From Trichobilharzia szidati (Eukaryota; Platyhelminthes; Trematoda; Strigeidida; Schistosomatidae): DNA of 64,000 nucleotides. This document shows, piece by piece, positions 22,135-33,222 of this stretch (the first letter of the stretch is position 1; each line of letters starts with the position of its first letter). The DNA lies in contig OX235279.1 of the NCBI GenBank assembly GCA_944472155.2, positions 49,697,564 through 49,761,563 on the forward strand, read 5' to 3'. The position numbers and the translations under genes are program-made. The notes below the pieces were generated by a model that worked only from the letters and a program-made list of their open reading frames with translations, was not told where the DNA came from and searched no databases.

Positions 22135-22137
22135 AAT

Positions 22138-23504
22138 TTCACCTGGTTGCAACAACCCCCTCCCCCATGAAGTGACAAAATCAACACGAATGTGATAAGC
22201 AGTTTCATTATGTAAGCACACGCTGCTTTCATAATTTACATACTTATCAAATCCAACAATCTACACCTGGCTTTGTTATCTTGACAAACTGGCCAATTTG
22301 ACAACGCAAAAATGACTCCATGCTGAGGAACGATGATTAAGTTGTTATATATAAACTGAGATTTCGTAAATTCTGGTTTAATAATACTTTGATAAAGCTA
22401 TTAGCACTAAATAGCGAAAAGTCAGTAAAAACAATATCGTTTTGTTTTTCATTCACTGGGGGAAATACAAAAACCTTTATTATACTGAATATCATATAAC
22501 CAATGCCCACATCTTTTCAAACGGTTAAAAGCGAACTTAGTTTGGACACATATGGATAATGTATACTCTACAGATGAAAATATATACTTGTCATAACTGA
22601 AGTGGGACGAATTTAGATTATATTTCGCTAATGATGAATTAAGATATGAAAACCAAAAAATTAAAACAAAGCAAAAGGGGTGGTGAAAATAGAAATCCCA
22701 AATATACTTGTCATAAGGCAAATATTTACAGTTGCGTTTACGGTTCACTATATGACCACAGTTTATTATCTGTCATCCCTTTTAATATTAAAAGAAGCGG
22801 ATGTTTAGCTAGAGGTATATAAGCGGTGCACTTTGTGTTTAAAGACCATTATTACAGGATTTATTGAGCATGCAGGTGAGTGAGCTTCTTGATGTAGACT
22901 ATTAGTCCATTTTTTAATCAAGAAAACTACTCAGATAATATAGTTGACATTCGTATCCAACATTATACAGCAAGTCGTAAGGGATATTCAAGCAGACTGT
23001 ATGAATCCGTTGGATACAGCCACTCCATGTTCCACCTGAGGAGTCCTCAAAAATAAACTTATCCGACTTTCCTACTATGTGAGAAATGAACATATTGTAC
23101 ATTACTTTGTTTTAACCAGGATCTCTGTACTTGTACTTAACCTCGTTGTTTGAAAGGAAATATAGTTCTGCCTACATCTCTCCGTCTTCTCCACCATTTC
23201 AACTGCCATCGACCAATTCTAATTACCTACCTTCTATTTCAAATTTTCGCAGGAATGCCGTATTTTCTCCCTACATTACCTTGGTCGACCTCTGGCAATA
23301 TTGATATTGGAGAATTAAGATTGGAGCAGTCCTCGCACAATACTTCTGGAGTCTACTAAGTTAACTGTGGGTTTGGACCTTGTAATAACCCCAAGTAACA
23401 AATTTTAATATATTCTTCCAGTACCTTTACGGATTTGGCATTTTTTTATTTCTATTCGAATTTGGGATATTAAGCTAGCAGAGTCTAAGGTCCTCCACAA
23501 TAAT
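22138..23504 (+). other. Untranslated stretch, probably with Gypsy #2 5' LTR
   Basis: No coding sequence recognised. It lies between the PLE-2 end and the presumed primer-binding site of Gypsy #2, so part should be the 5' LTR. A clear TATA box (22816) supports a promoter here, but LTR ends cannot be fixed because the element has no second LTR in the window. Confidence 0.45.
22816..22823 (+). promoter_or_regulatory. TATA box, possible LTR promoter
   Basis: TATATAAG in a GC-flanked setting, with a splice-donor-like CAG|GTGAGT at 22873-22881, about 50 bases downstream. Position upstream of Gypsy #2 fits an LTR promoter. This is inference; the mirror copy is at 32537-32544. Confidence 0.4.
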
Positions 23505-23578
23505 TGGTGAGCCCGTTTCGAACTTTTTCTCTATTTTAGCCCGTTTCGAACAGTTTTCTGAGTTAACCCGTTTTGAAC
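23505..23578 (+). promoter_or_regulatory. Primer-binding-site-like motif, repeated three times
   Basis: TGGTGAGCCCGTTTCGAAC at 23505-23523 starts with TGG, as a tRNA-primer site must. The core AGCCCGTTTCGAAC recurs at 23538-23551 and, slightly changed (AACCCGTTTTGAAC), at 23565-23578, spaced about 27 bp. Only the first copy has the TGG. The tRNA is not identified. Confidence 0.5.
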
Positions 23579-23674
23579 ATTTTTTTTGCTATTTTAGCCC
23601 TTTATACTGGCATTATTATCATTTTTGTTATCGCACTTTTTGTTATTTGTGAATATCTTTATATTTAAATATTT

Positions 23675-24009
23675 TTGACAAAGGCTCCACCTACACGTAC
23701 AACTATCCCGGCAGGACATAAGAAAGGCGAAGAGATACAGAACTCTTCTGTTAACGCCTTGCTTGATTTAAGATTACCTCACTTTGATCTGGCCGAACCA
23801 CGTGTCTGGTTCACAGTCATCGAACAGTTGTTGGCAGCTCGGGGTATTGCATCACAGATTGCCAAGTATGGTTGTGTATTAACAACAATACCCACTGAAG
23901 TACTTCGAGAAGTTATTGACGTCATAGACAGTGAGCCTACAGATTACCAATATGACAAACTAAAAGCTGCACTTATCCAGTGAACCACCGTCTCCGACGA
24001 TAAACGTAT
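23675..24009 (+). pseudogene. Gypsy #2 gag, N-terminal part
   Basis: Reads LPHFDLAEPRVWFTVIEQLL, then LREVIDVIDSEPTDYQYDKL and KAALIQ, typical of the CsRn1-group capsid start (F-W-F and the YDKLK block). A TGA at 23981 follows and then more gag-like codons to the insertion point. The target-site duplication AAACGTAT at 24002-24009 marks where RTE-2 entered. The rest of gag resumes at 25955. Confidence 0.8.
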
Positions 24010-24550
24010 CTCTGTCTGTCTGGACTCAACATAGAACTTGACACCGAAGTGCAACAGTTCGAGTTGCCACGTTCCAAATAGCACATTAAGGTAGACAAGA
24101 AGATGAGTGAAGAGAATCAATAGTTTTGACAACTATAAGAGTGAAATAGAATGAGTTATGGTAGAAAGGAATATGAAAAATTACAGAGACTGAATACATC
24201 TGCGCCACTGACAACGATTTTGAGTCATGTCACCTATTGTCTCCAGCCATTGATTCTAAGAGTCCCGAGGGCCCCAACCCGGAAGTCTGCATCTCCCTAC
24301 CTGACTCAGTTTAACTTACGGATTTCAAGGATTGATGCCATGTTTTTGTTTGGCCACCACTTACTCTTTCCCAACCTGCACCTATATCAGCTAGTAATGT
24401 CCGTCGGGGGGGGGCGATGGCTAGGCATGCGCAGCACGTGACCTAGCCATCTCAATCTATGTAACCTTATAGCCTCTTCGATTGATTTTCCCTCTTTTCC
24501 CAACCAACATTCTACGCCTAACGTCACCATTTCTTACCTTATTATACCAC

Positions 24551-24841
24551 CTAACGGTGAGAAAGATATCGAAGACATCTATGATCAAAAACAGTCAACC
24601 TTTTCATGTCTTCAACTCGTATTGGCCATGTTTCAGAGCCATAGAGAAGGACGGAGCGAACTGCTGAGCAGTACACATGTCCCTTGGTTGATAGCCGGAT
24701 GTCACGCCTACGCCAGAGATGGTGTAAGTTAGCGAAAGCAGCCCGAGCTTTTTGGATCCATGCTGAGATTTCGTCGCCAATCTGTCCGTTGGTGCTGATA
24801 CAACTTCCCAAATAGGTGAAGTGGTCAACATGTTCTATCAC
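24551..24841 (-). pseudogene. RTE-2 C-terminal domain
   Basis: Reads HVDHFTYLGSCISTNGQIGD, then FANLHHLWRRRDIRLSTKGH and LLYGSETWPIRVEDMKRLTV, ending HRCLRYLSH. This is the conserved post-RT domain of RTE-like elements (the YLGS and YGSETW blocks). It is separated from the RT by frameshifts. Downstream the LHRLRWLGHVLRMP block lies in a further frame. Confidence 0.88.
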
Positions 24842-24894
24842 TTCACTCTATCACTGAGTTAGGAGTTGACGTAGTCCAGTCCTGTAGCAGCATC

Positions 24895-25932
24895 TTACAT
24901 TTTACAGGGGCGAATCGCATGCCAAACACGAAGATTGCTGCTCAAGGTGTTCAGAAGACTCTGCATTTTCTCAGCATCCTCCCCTAACAGGACAATGTCA
25001 TCTGCATATTCTAAGTCCATAAGACTATTCCCTGGTAACAAGTCGATTCCTACGTCGTTAAGTTCAGTTAAGGATATTTCCATTAGCATATCTATGATGA
25101 AGTTAAACAGAAATGGGGAAAGTGGACATCCCTGACGGACACCACTGGTTGTTATCAATTCAAATGACAATTCCCCATAAGTCCTTACAATGCTACGTGA
25201 GTTTGAGTAGAGTGCCTTGATTAGTGCAATGTACTTTCTTGGCACTCCCTTCACAGTCAAACATTGCCATAGTACCTTTCGATCCACGGAGTCGAAGGCC
25301 GCCTTTAAGTCAAGAAATATGGCAATTGTTGGACGCCGGAAAGTATGTCTATGTTCTAGGATCTGTCGGAGAGTGAAGATATGATCTATGCACCCTCTAC
25401 CTGGCCTAAAGCCTGCTTGATTTTCCCTCGCTTGTTCCTCCCGAGTTCTGCTTAGTCTGTGCATGATTACTGAGTCTAGGATTTTAGAAACTATGTTCGT
25501 TAGGCTAGTTCGCCTATGATTATCACGTGAGGACTTGTCTCCCTTCTTGAATATCGGTATAATAAGTGACTTACCCCAGTCTGATGGAACCGACTCTGAT
25601 TCCCAGACGTTACTTAGTACCTTAGTTAATCTACATACTAGTATGTCACCCCCATATTTAAACACCTCCGGAATAATTCCGTCGGGTCCTACCGCTTTGC
25701 CTCGTTTCAAATCACAGATAGCTTTTGTGACCTCACTTACAGACGGCGGACCAGTGTCTATATCCCATTCGGGTGTGTGCTGGATGGGGGGGAGGTTCAG
25801 TGTGGCTGTAGGCAAGTTAAATTGTTCCTCAAAATGTTCTTTCCAGCGTTCAAGGCGTCTATCCTGAGAGCTAATTAAGGAGCCATTTTTCTCAGAAATA
25901 GTCTCACTTATGATTTGCCTTCTCCCACCCAT
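24895..25932 (-). pseudogene. RTE-2 reverse transcriptase
   Basis: A 345-codon open frame: RRLERWKEHFEEQFNLP, DLKRGKAVGPDGIIPEVFK, LIIPIFKKGDKSS, QAGFRPGRGCIDHIF, AIFLDLKAAFDSVDR (first palm Asp), SGVRQGCPLSPFLFNFIID and LEYADDIVLLGED (YADD catalytic pair). All RT motifs 1-7 are present and look intact. The frame is lost after NLRVWHAIRPCKM, where a one-base shift hides the expected FGMRFAP block, and the C-terminal part continues in another frame (24841-24551). The start codon is internal to the original protein because of 5' truncation. Confidence 0.9.
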
Positions 25933-25954
25933 TTCCCTGATGAGTCTAAATGAG

Positions 25955-26532
25955 AAACGTATACAACAACTACTTACTGCTTGTGAGTTAGGTACGGAAA
26001 AGCCATCTCAACTACTTAGACACATGCGTCAGTTGATCGGACCATGTAAAGTAGACGAGCTAACCATACGTCGACTGTTTTTACAACGTTTGCCATAAAA
26101 TGTTCAACAAATCCTAACGATACCTTCTAAGTCAACTGACCTTGACACCTTGAGGAACCAGCAAAGATGGTAGATGATATCTTGGATGTATTATCAAATA
26201 CTGGCATAAACAGTGTGTCTACGCAGGCAGTACCACCAGTTCCTTCCACATCTATGGAAGACACACCAATGTTTTGGTTCTTTTCTCAATTATCTTCACA
26301 AATGCAAGACCTAGGACTGGAAGTGTCTGGGCTACGAGCACAACGAAACCAGTCACATCCGGTATCTAAACAATGGCGCTCAAGATCAAGACGACGTTCT
26401 AGAAGACCTTCCCAAAGTCGTAATATTTGTTGGTATCACAGAAGGTATGGGCATAATGCCCTGAAGTGTGTTAGACCTTGCATATACAACAATGATAACT
26501 CAGCTCAAGGAAACTTCCCAGCCAGACAGTAG
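25955..26532 (+). pseudogene. Gypsy #2 gag, C-terminal part with CHCC zinc motif
   Basis: Starts at the right target-site duplication and reads KRIQQLLTACELGTEKPSQL and LLRHMRQLIG; after a stop near 26096 comes the frame 26167-26532. That frame holds a Ser/Arg-rich basic patch (SRSRRRSRRPSQSR) and CWYHRRYGHNALKCVRPC, a C-X2-H-X9-C-X3-C motif described for the CsRn1 group. It binds element RNA. The frame ends at TAG 26530. Confidence 0.85.
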
Positions 26533-26579
26533 TGGCGATGGCTGTTACTGGCAACATACAGACGTATGGCGAATAGTCA

Positions 26580-27536
26580 ATGATTTTAAACTTGGGACTA
26601 CGCCAACGTTTTACATGGATCTTCATAGTAGCTGATGTACGTCACGCTATACTAGGTGCAGACTTCTTAAGTCATTCCAATCTGTTAGTTGACATCAACA
26701 AGAAAAAACTGATTGACAACAGCACCCAACTCAAGATCCGCGGTATCACATGTGATTATTCTGTTCATAGTATCTGCATAGAAAAGCCGGAGAGTGAAAT
26801 GTTTTCTACTTTATTACGTTTTCCTAAAATCCTTAAGCCGTCATACAACGTCGAGGATGTACCTCATACAGTTGCTCACAAGTTCATCACAACAGGCCAA
26901 CCTGTGAGGGCACGTCCACGACGGTTACCACCTGATAAACTAGCAGCAGCCAACTCAGAATTCGAACATATGATGCAGATAGGCATCATTCAACCATCTA
27001 ACAGTCCATGGTCTTCACCTTTACATATGGTACCCAAAGCTGATCACGACTGGCGACCATGTGGAGATTATCGCGCTTTGAATAATGCTACGGTCTCAGA
27101 CCGTTATCCCCATCTCCACGACTTCTTCTTGACCCTACATGGAAGGACCATCTTCACCAAAGTTGACTTGGTCAGAGCATACCATCAAATACCAGTCACT
27201 CCGGAAGACATTACGAAAACAGCAATCATCACGCCTTTTGGGTTATTCGAATTTTTGAGAATGCCTTTTGGACTAAAGAATGCTGCTCAAACATTTCAGC
27301 GGTTTATGGACCAAGTTACCCAAGGTCTTGATTTTGTCTTTGTATACATTGACGATGTCTTAGTAGCCAGTTCATCGATGGAAGAACATATGGAACACTT
27401 AAGCGTGTTATTTCAAAGGTCTGAACAATTTGAATTTTTAGGACATCGAATAACGGCTGAAAGCACTAGGTCTACCAAAGGTAGGATAGAAACTATTAAG
27501 AACTTTCCCGAACCAGATTTCATAAAGAAACTTTGA
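26580..27536 (+). pseudogene. Gypsy #2 protease end and reverse transcriptase
   Basis: A 318-codon open frame. Residues 5-30 ([20 protein letters not shown], then LGADF) are the C-terminal end of a retroviral-type protease; the DTG active-site half is missing. RT motifs follow: residues 104-120 [14 protein letters not shown], 140-150 [10 protein letters not shown], 192-204 [13 protein letters not shown] (Asp196), 226-240 and YIDD at 256-259. Between LFQRSEQF and EFLGHRIT about 15-20 codons expected in the family are lost. Residue 207 is Thr here and Ala in the right arm; residue 301 is Gly here and Ser there. Confidence 0.9.
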
Positions 27537-27548
27537 CGTTTTCTCGGG

Positions 27549-27670
27549 ATGTTCAATTTCTATCGACGTTTTATCCCATCATGTGCCTTCATAGTTCAGC
27601 CATTGACCAACCTACTTAGATGCAATCCGAAGAAATCTGAGTGGTGTGAGGAAGCTAGTACAGCATTTAG
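27549..27670 (+). pseudogene. Gypsy #2 RNase H start, cut at palindrome centre
   Basis: After a TGA at 27534, the sequence reads FLGMFNFYRRFIPSCAFIVQ and LTNLLRCNPKKSEW to EEASTAF, the connection and start of RNase H. The reading then runs into the 17-bp spacer and the mirror copy. Confidence 0.85.
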
Positions 27671-27687
27671 CAATGTACATCACTTTA
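27671..27687. other. Palindrome spacer, 17 bp
   Basis: CAATGTACATCACTTTA separates the arms. It is not itself self-complementary overall, although ATGTACAT within it is an 8-bp palindrome. Confidence 0.9.
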
Positions 27688-27821
27688 CTAAATGCTGTAC
27701 TAGCTTCCTCACACCACTCAGATTTCTTCGGATTGCATCTAAGTAGGTTGGTCAATGGCTGAACTATGAAGGCACATGATGGGATAAAACGTCGATAGAA
27801 ATTGAACATCCCGAGAAAACG

Positions 27822-28778
27822 TCAAAGTTTCTTTATGAAATCTGGTTCGGGAAAGTTCTTAATAGTTTCTATCCTACTTTTGGTAGACCTAGTGCTTTCA
27901 GCCGTTATTCGATGTCCTAAAAATTCAAATTGTTCAGACCTTTGAAATAACACGCTTAAGTGTTCCATATGTTCTTCCATCGATGAACTGGCTACTAAGA
28001 CATCGTCAATGTATACAAAGACAAAATCAAGACCTTGGGTAACTTGGTCCATAAACCGCTGAAATGTTTGAGCAGCATTCTTTAGTCCAAAAGGCATTCT
28101 CAAAAATTCGAATAACCCAAAAGGCGTGATGATTGCTGTTTTCGTAATGTCTTCCGGAGCGACTGGTATTTGATGGTATGCTCTGACCAAGTCAACTTTG
28201 GTGAAGATGGTCCTTCCATGTAGGGTCAAGAAGAAGTCGTGGAGATGGGGATAACGGTCTGAGACCGTAGCATTATTCAAAGCGCGATAATCTCCACATG
28301 GTCGCCAGTCGTGATCAGCTTTGGGTACCATATGTAAAGGTGAAGACCATGGACTGTTAGATGGTTGAATGATGCCTATCTGCATCATATGTTCGAATTC
28401 TGAGTTGGCTGCTGCTAGTTTATCAGGTGGTAACCGTCGTGGACGTGCCCTCACAGGTTGGCCTGTTGTGATGAACTTGTGAGCAACTGTATGAGGTACA
28501 TCCTCGACGTTGTATGACGGCTTAAGGATTTTAGGAAAACGTAATAAAGTAGAAAACATTTCACTCTCCGGCTTTTCTATGCAGATACTATGAACAGAAT
28601 AATCACATGTGATACCGCGGATCTTGAGTTGGGTGCTGTTGTCAATCAGTTTTTTCTTGTTGATGTCAACTAACAGATTGGAATGACTTAAGAAGTCTGC
28701 ACCTAGTATAGCGTGACGTACATCAGCTACTATGAAGATCCATGTAAAACGTTGGCGTAGTCCCAAGTTTAAAATCAT
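27822..28778 (-). pseudogene. Gypsy #2 RT, right copy
   Basis: Same 318-codon frame as 26580-27536 with two amino-acid differences: Ala for Thr at residue 207 (VAPED) and Ser for Gly at 301 (TKSRIE). Confidence 0.9.
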
Positions 28779-28825
28779 TGACTATTCGCCATACGTCTGT
28801 ATGTTGCCAGTAACAGCCATCGCCA

Positions 28826-29403
28826 CTACTGTCTGGCTGGGAAGTTTCCTTGAGCTGAGTTATCATTGTTGTATATGCAAGGTCTAACACACTTCAGGGC
28901 ATTATGCCCATACCTTCTGTGATACCAACAAATATTACGACTTTGGGAAGGTCTTCTAGAACGTCGTCTTGATCTTGAGCGCCATTGTTTAGATACCGGA
29001 TGTGACTGGTTTCGTTGTGCTCGTAGCCCAGACACTTCCAGTCCTAGGTCTTGCATTTGTGAAGATAATTGAGAAAAGAACCAAAACATTGGTGTGTCTT
29101 CCATAGATGTGGAAGGAACTGGTGGTACTGCCTGCGTAGACACACTGTTTATGCCAGTATTTGATAATACATCCAAGATATCATCTACCATCTTTGCTGG
29201 TTCCTCAAGGTGTCAAGGTCAGTTGACTTAGAAGGTATCGTTAGGATTTGTTGAACATTTTATGGCAAACGTTGTAAAAACAGTCGACGTATGGTTAGCT
29301 CGTCTACTTTACATGGTCCGATCAACTGACGCATGTGTCTAAGTAGTTGAGATGGCTTTTCCGTACCTAACTCACAAGCAGTAAGTAGTTGTTGTATACG
29401 TTT
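28826..29403 (-). pseudogene. Gypsy #2 gag C-terminal part, right copy
   Basis: Mirror of 25955-26532, identical in the translated frame, with the CHCC zinc motif. It ends at the target-site duplication (29396-29403). Confidence 0.85.
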
Positions 29404-29425
29404 CTCATTTAGACTCATCAGGGAA

Positions 29426-30463
29426 ATGGGTGGGAGAAGGCAAATCATAAGTGAGACTATTTCTGAGAAAAATGGCTCCTTAATTAGCTCTCAGGATAGA
29501 CGCCTTGAACGCTGGAAAGAACATTTTGAGGAACAATTTAACTTGCCTACAGCCACACTGAACCTCCCCCCCATCCAGCACACACCCGAATGGGATATAG
29601 ACACTGGTCCGCCGTCTGTAAGTGAGGTCACAAAAGCTATCTGTGATTTGAAACGAGGCAAAGCGGTAGGACCCGACGGAATTATTCCGGAGGTGTTTAA
29701 ATATGGGGGTGACATACTAGTATGTAGATTAACTAAGGTACTAAGTAACGTCTGGGAATCAGAGTCGGTTCCATCAGACTGGGGTAAGTCACTTATTATA
29801 CCGATATTCAAGAAGGGAGACAAGTCCTCACGTGATAATCATAGGCGAACTAGCCTAACGAACATAGTTTCTAAAATCCTAGACTCAGTAATCATGCACA
29901 GACTAAGCAGAACTCGGGAGGAACAAGCGAGGGAAAATCAAGCAGGCTTTAGGCCAGGTAGAGGGTGCATAGATCATATCTTCACTCTCCGACAGATCCT
30001 AGAACATAGACATACTTTCCGGCGTCCAACAATTGCCATATTTCTTGACTTAAAGGCGGCCTTCGACTCCGTGGATCGAAAGGTACTATGGCAATGTTTG
30101 ACTGTGAAGGGAGTGCCAAGAAAGTACATTGCACTAATCAAAGCACTCTACTCAAACTCACGTAGCATTGTAAGGACTTATGGGGAATTGTCATTTGAAT
30201 TGATAACAACCAGTGGTGTCCGTCAGGGATGTCCACTTTCCCCATTTCTGTTTAACTTCATCATAGATATGCTAATGGAAATATCCTTAACTGAACTTAA
30301 CGACGTAGGAATCGACTTGTTACCAGGGAATAGTCTTATGGACTTAGAATATGCAGATGACATTGTCCTGTTAGGGGAGGATGCTGAGAAAATGCAGAGT
30401 CTTCTGAACACCTTGAGCAGCAATCTTCGTGTTTGGCATGCGATTCGCCCCTGTAAAATGTAA
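29426..30463 (+). pseudogene. RTE-2 reverse transcriptase, right copy
   Basis: A 345-codon frame identical in translation to 25932-24895, with YADD intact and the same frame loss after the IRPCKM block. Confidence 0.9.
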
Positions 30464-30516
30464 GATGCTGCTACAGGACTGGACTACGTCAACTCCTAAC
30501 TCAGTGATAGAGTGAA

Positions 30517-30807
30517 GTGATAGAACATGTTGACCACTTCACCTATTTGGGAAGTTGTATCAGCACCAACGGACAGATTGGCGACGAAATCTCAGCATGG
30601 ATCCAAAAAGCTCGGGCTGCTTTCGCTAACTTACACCATCTCTGGCGTAGGCGTGACATCCGGCTATCAACCAAGGGACATGTGTACTGCTCAGCAGTTC
30701 GCTCCGTCCTTCTCTATGGCTCTGAAACATGGCCAATACGAGTTGAAGACATGAAAAGGTTGACTGTTTTTGATCATAGATGTCTTCGATATCTTTCTCA
30801 CCGTTAG
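30517..30807 (+). pseudogene. RTE-2 C-terminal domain, right copy
   Basis: Mirror of 24841-24551. The LHRLRWLGHVLRMPSH block is readable at about 30894-30941, just before the 11-C run. Confidence 0.88.
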
Positions 30808-31350
30808 GTGGTATAATAAGGTAAGAAATGGTGACGTTAGGCGTAGAATGTTGGTTGGGAAAAGAGGGAAAATCAATCGAAGAGGCTATAAGGTTACATA
30901 GATTGAGATGGCTAGGTCACGTGCTGCGCATGCCTAGCCATCGCCCCCCCCCCCGACGGACATTACTAGCTGATATAGGTGCAGGTTGGGAAAGAGTAAG
31001 TGGTGGCCAAACAAAAACATGGCATCAATCCTTGAAATCCGTAAGTTAAACTGAGTCAGGTAGGGAGATGCAGACTTCCGGGTTGGGGCCCTCGGGACTC
31101 TTAGAATCAATGGCTGGAGACAATAGGTGACATGACTCAAAATCGTTGTCAGTGGCGCAGATGTATTCAGTCTCTGTAATTTTTCATATTCCTTTCTACC
31201 ATAACTCATTCTATTTCACTCTTATAGTTGTCAAAACTATTGATTCTCTTCACTCATCTTCTTGTCTACCTTAATGTGCTATTTGGAACGTGGCAACTCG
31301 AACTGTTGCACTTCGGTGTCAAGTTCTATGTTGAGTCCAGACAGACAGAG

Positions 31351-31685
31351 ATACGTTTATCGTCGGAGACGGTGGTTCACTGGATAAGTGCAGCTTTTAG
31401 TTTGTCATATTGGTAATCTGTAGGCTCACTGTCTATGACGTCAATAACTTCTCGAAGTACTTCAGTGGGTATTGTTGTTAATACACAACCATACTTGGCA
31501 ATCTGTGATGCAATACCCCGAGCTGCCAACAACTGTTCGATGACTGTGAACCAGACACGTGGTTCGGCCAGATCAAAGTGAGGTAATCTTAAATCAAGCA
31601 AGGCGTTAACAGAAGAGTTCTGTATCTCTTCGCCTTTCTTATGTCCTGCCGGGATAGTTGTACGTGTAGGTGGAGCCTTTGTCAA
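31351..31685 (-). pseudogene. Gypsy #2 gag N-terminal part, right copy
   Basis: Mirror of 23675-24009, identical in translation. Confidence 0.8.
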
Positions 31686-31855
31686 AAATATTTAAATATA
31701 AAGATATTCACAAATAACAAAAAGTGCGATAACAAAAATGATAATAATGCCAGTATAAAGGGCTAAAATAGCAAAAAAAATGTTCAAAACGGGTTAACTC
31801 AGAAAACTGTTCGAAACGGGCTAAAATAGAGAAAAAGTTCGAAACGGGCTCACCA

Positions 31856-33222
31856 ATTATTGTGGAGGACCTTAGACTCTGCTAGCTTAATATCCCAAAT
31901 TCGAATAGAAATAAAAAAATGCCAAATCCGTAAAGGTACTGGAAGAATATATTAAAATTTGTTACTTGGGGTTATTACAAGGTCCAAACCCACAGTTAAC
32001 TTAGTAGACTCCAGAAGTATTGTGCGAGGACTGCTCCAATCTTAATTCTCCAATATCAATATTGCCAGAGGTCGACCAAGGTAATGTAGGGAGAAAATAC
32101 GGCATTCCTGCGAAAATTTGAAATAGAAGGTAGGTAATTAGAATTGGTCGATGGCAGTTGAAATGGTGGAGAAGACGGAGAGATGTAGGCAGAACTATAT
32201 TTCCTTTCAAACAACGAGGTTAAGTACAAGTACAGAGATCCTGGTTAAAACAAAGTAATGTACAATATGTTCATTTCTCACATAGTAGGAAAGTCGGATA
32301 AGTTTATTTTTGAGGACTCCTCAGGTGGAACATGGAGTGGCTGTATCCAACGGATTCATACAGTCTGCTTGAATATCCCTTACGACTTGCTGTATAATGT
32401 TGGATACGAATGTCAACTATATTATCTGAGTAGTTTTCTTGATTAAAAAATGGACTAATAGTCTACATCAAGAAGCTCACTCACCTGCATGCTCAATAAA
32501 TCCTGTAATAATGGTCTTTAAACACAAAGTGCACCGCTTATATACCTCTAGCTAAACATCCGCTTCTTTTAATATTAAAAGGGATGACAGATAATAAACT
32601 GTGGTCATATAGTGAACCGTAAACGCAACTGTAAATATTTGCCTTATGACAAGTATATTTGGGATTTCTATTTTCACCACCCCTTTTGCTTTGTTTTAAT
32701 TTTTTGGTTTTCATATCTTAATTCATCATTAGCGAAATATAATCTAAATTCGTCCCACTTCAGTTATGACAAGTATATATTTTCATCTGTAGAGTATACA
32801 TTATCCATATGTGTCCAAACTAAGTTCGCTTTTAACCGTTTGAAAAGATGTGGGCATTGGTTATATGATATTCAGTATAATAAAGGTTTTTGTATTTCCC
32901 CCAGTGAATGAAAAACAAAACGATATTGTTTTTACTGACTTTTCGCTATTTAGTGCTAATAGCTTTATCAAAGTATTATTAAACCAGAATTTACGAAATC
33001 TCAGTTTATATATAACAACTTAATCATCGTTCCTCAGCATGGAGTCATTTTTGCGTTGTCAAATTGGCCAGTTTGTCAAGATAACAAAGCCAGGTGTAGA
33101 TTGTTGGATTTGATAAGTATGTAAATTATGAAAGCAGCGTGTGCTTACATAATGAAACTGCTTATCACATTCGTGTTGATTTTGTCACTTCATGGGGGAG
33201 GGGGTTGTTGCAACCAGGTGAA
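31856..33222 (-). other. Mirror of 22138-23504
   Basis: Untranslated stretch with the presumed Gypsy #2 LTR region and TATA box (32537-32544). No gene seen. Confidence 0.5.

Larger units (their letters stand above)
21070..22137 (+). mobile_element. Penelope-like element 3' part (PLE-2, left copy)
   Basis: The end of a reverse transcriptase followed by a GIY-YIG endonuclease, the domain order of Penelope-like elements. The RT continues leftward across the palindrome boundary at 21173, so this copy appears to be the uninterrupted one. Upstream of about 21070 the RT is lost. A CA-rich microsatellite (21731-21760) lies between the two domains. Confidence 0.8.
24010..25954 (-). mobile_element. 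RTE-2 retrotransposon inserted in gag, left copy
   Basis: A 5'-truncated RTE-like element of 1,945 bp on the minus strand, flanked by AAACGTAT at 24002-24009 and 25955-25962. It contains nearly the whole RT, the C-terminal domain and the 3' tail, ending in a GACAGACAGAG repeat. The endonuclease is missing through 5' truncation. The 8-bp duplication and short-repeat 3' end show target-primed insertion. Confidence 0.93.
23505..27670 (+). mobile_element. CsRn1/Boudicca-type Gypsy element #2, left copy
   Basis: Order: primer-site-like motif (23505), gag N-terminus (23675), RTE-2 insertion (24010-25954), gag remainder with CHCC zinc motif (25955-26532), protease remnant and RT (26580-27536), start of RNase H (27549-27670). 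It stops dead at the palindrome centre, so the rest of RNase H, the integrase and the 3' LTR are missing. The Gag motif C-X2-H-X9-C-X3-C and the RT wording fit the CsRn1 group that includes schistosome Boudicca. Confidence 0.88.
29404..31350 (+). mobile_element. RTE-2 inserted in gag, right copy
   Basis: Mirror of 24010-25954, with the target-site duplication at 29396-29403 and 31351-31358. It is 2 bp longer because of the C-run at 30944-30954. Confidence 0.93.
27688..31855 (-). mobile_element. CsRn1/Boudicca-type Gypsy element #2, right copy
   Basis: Mirror image of 23505-27670, with the same truncation at the centre, the same protease and RT deletions, the same stops and the same nested RTE-2. 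Shared damage shows duplication after decay. Confidence 0.9.
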
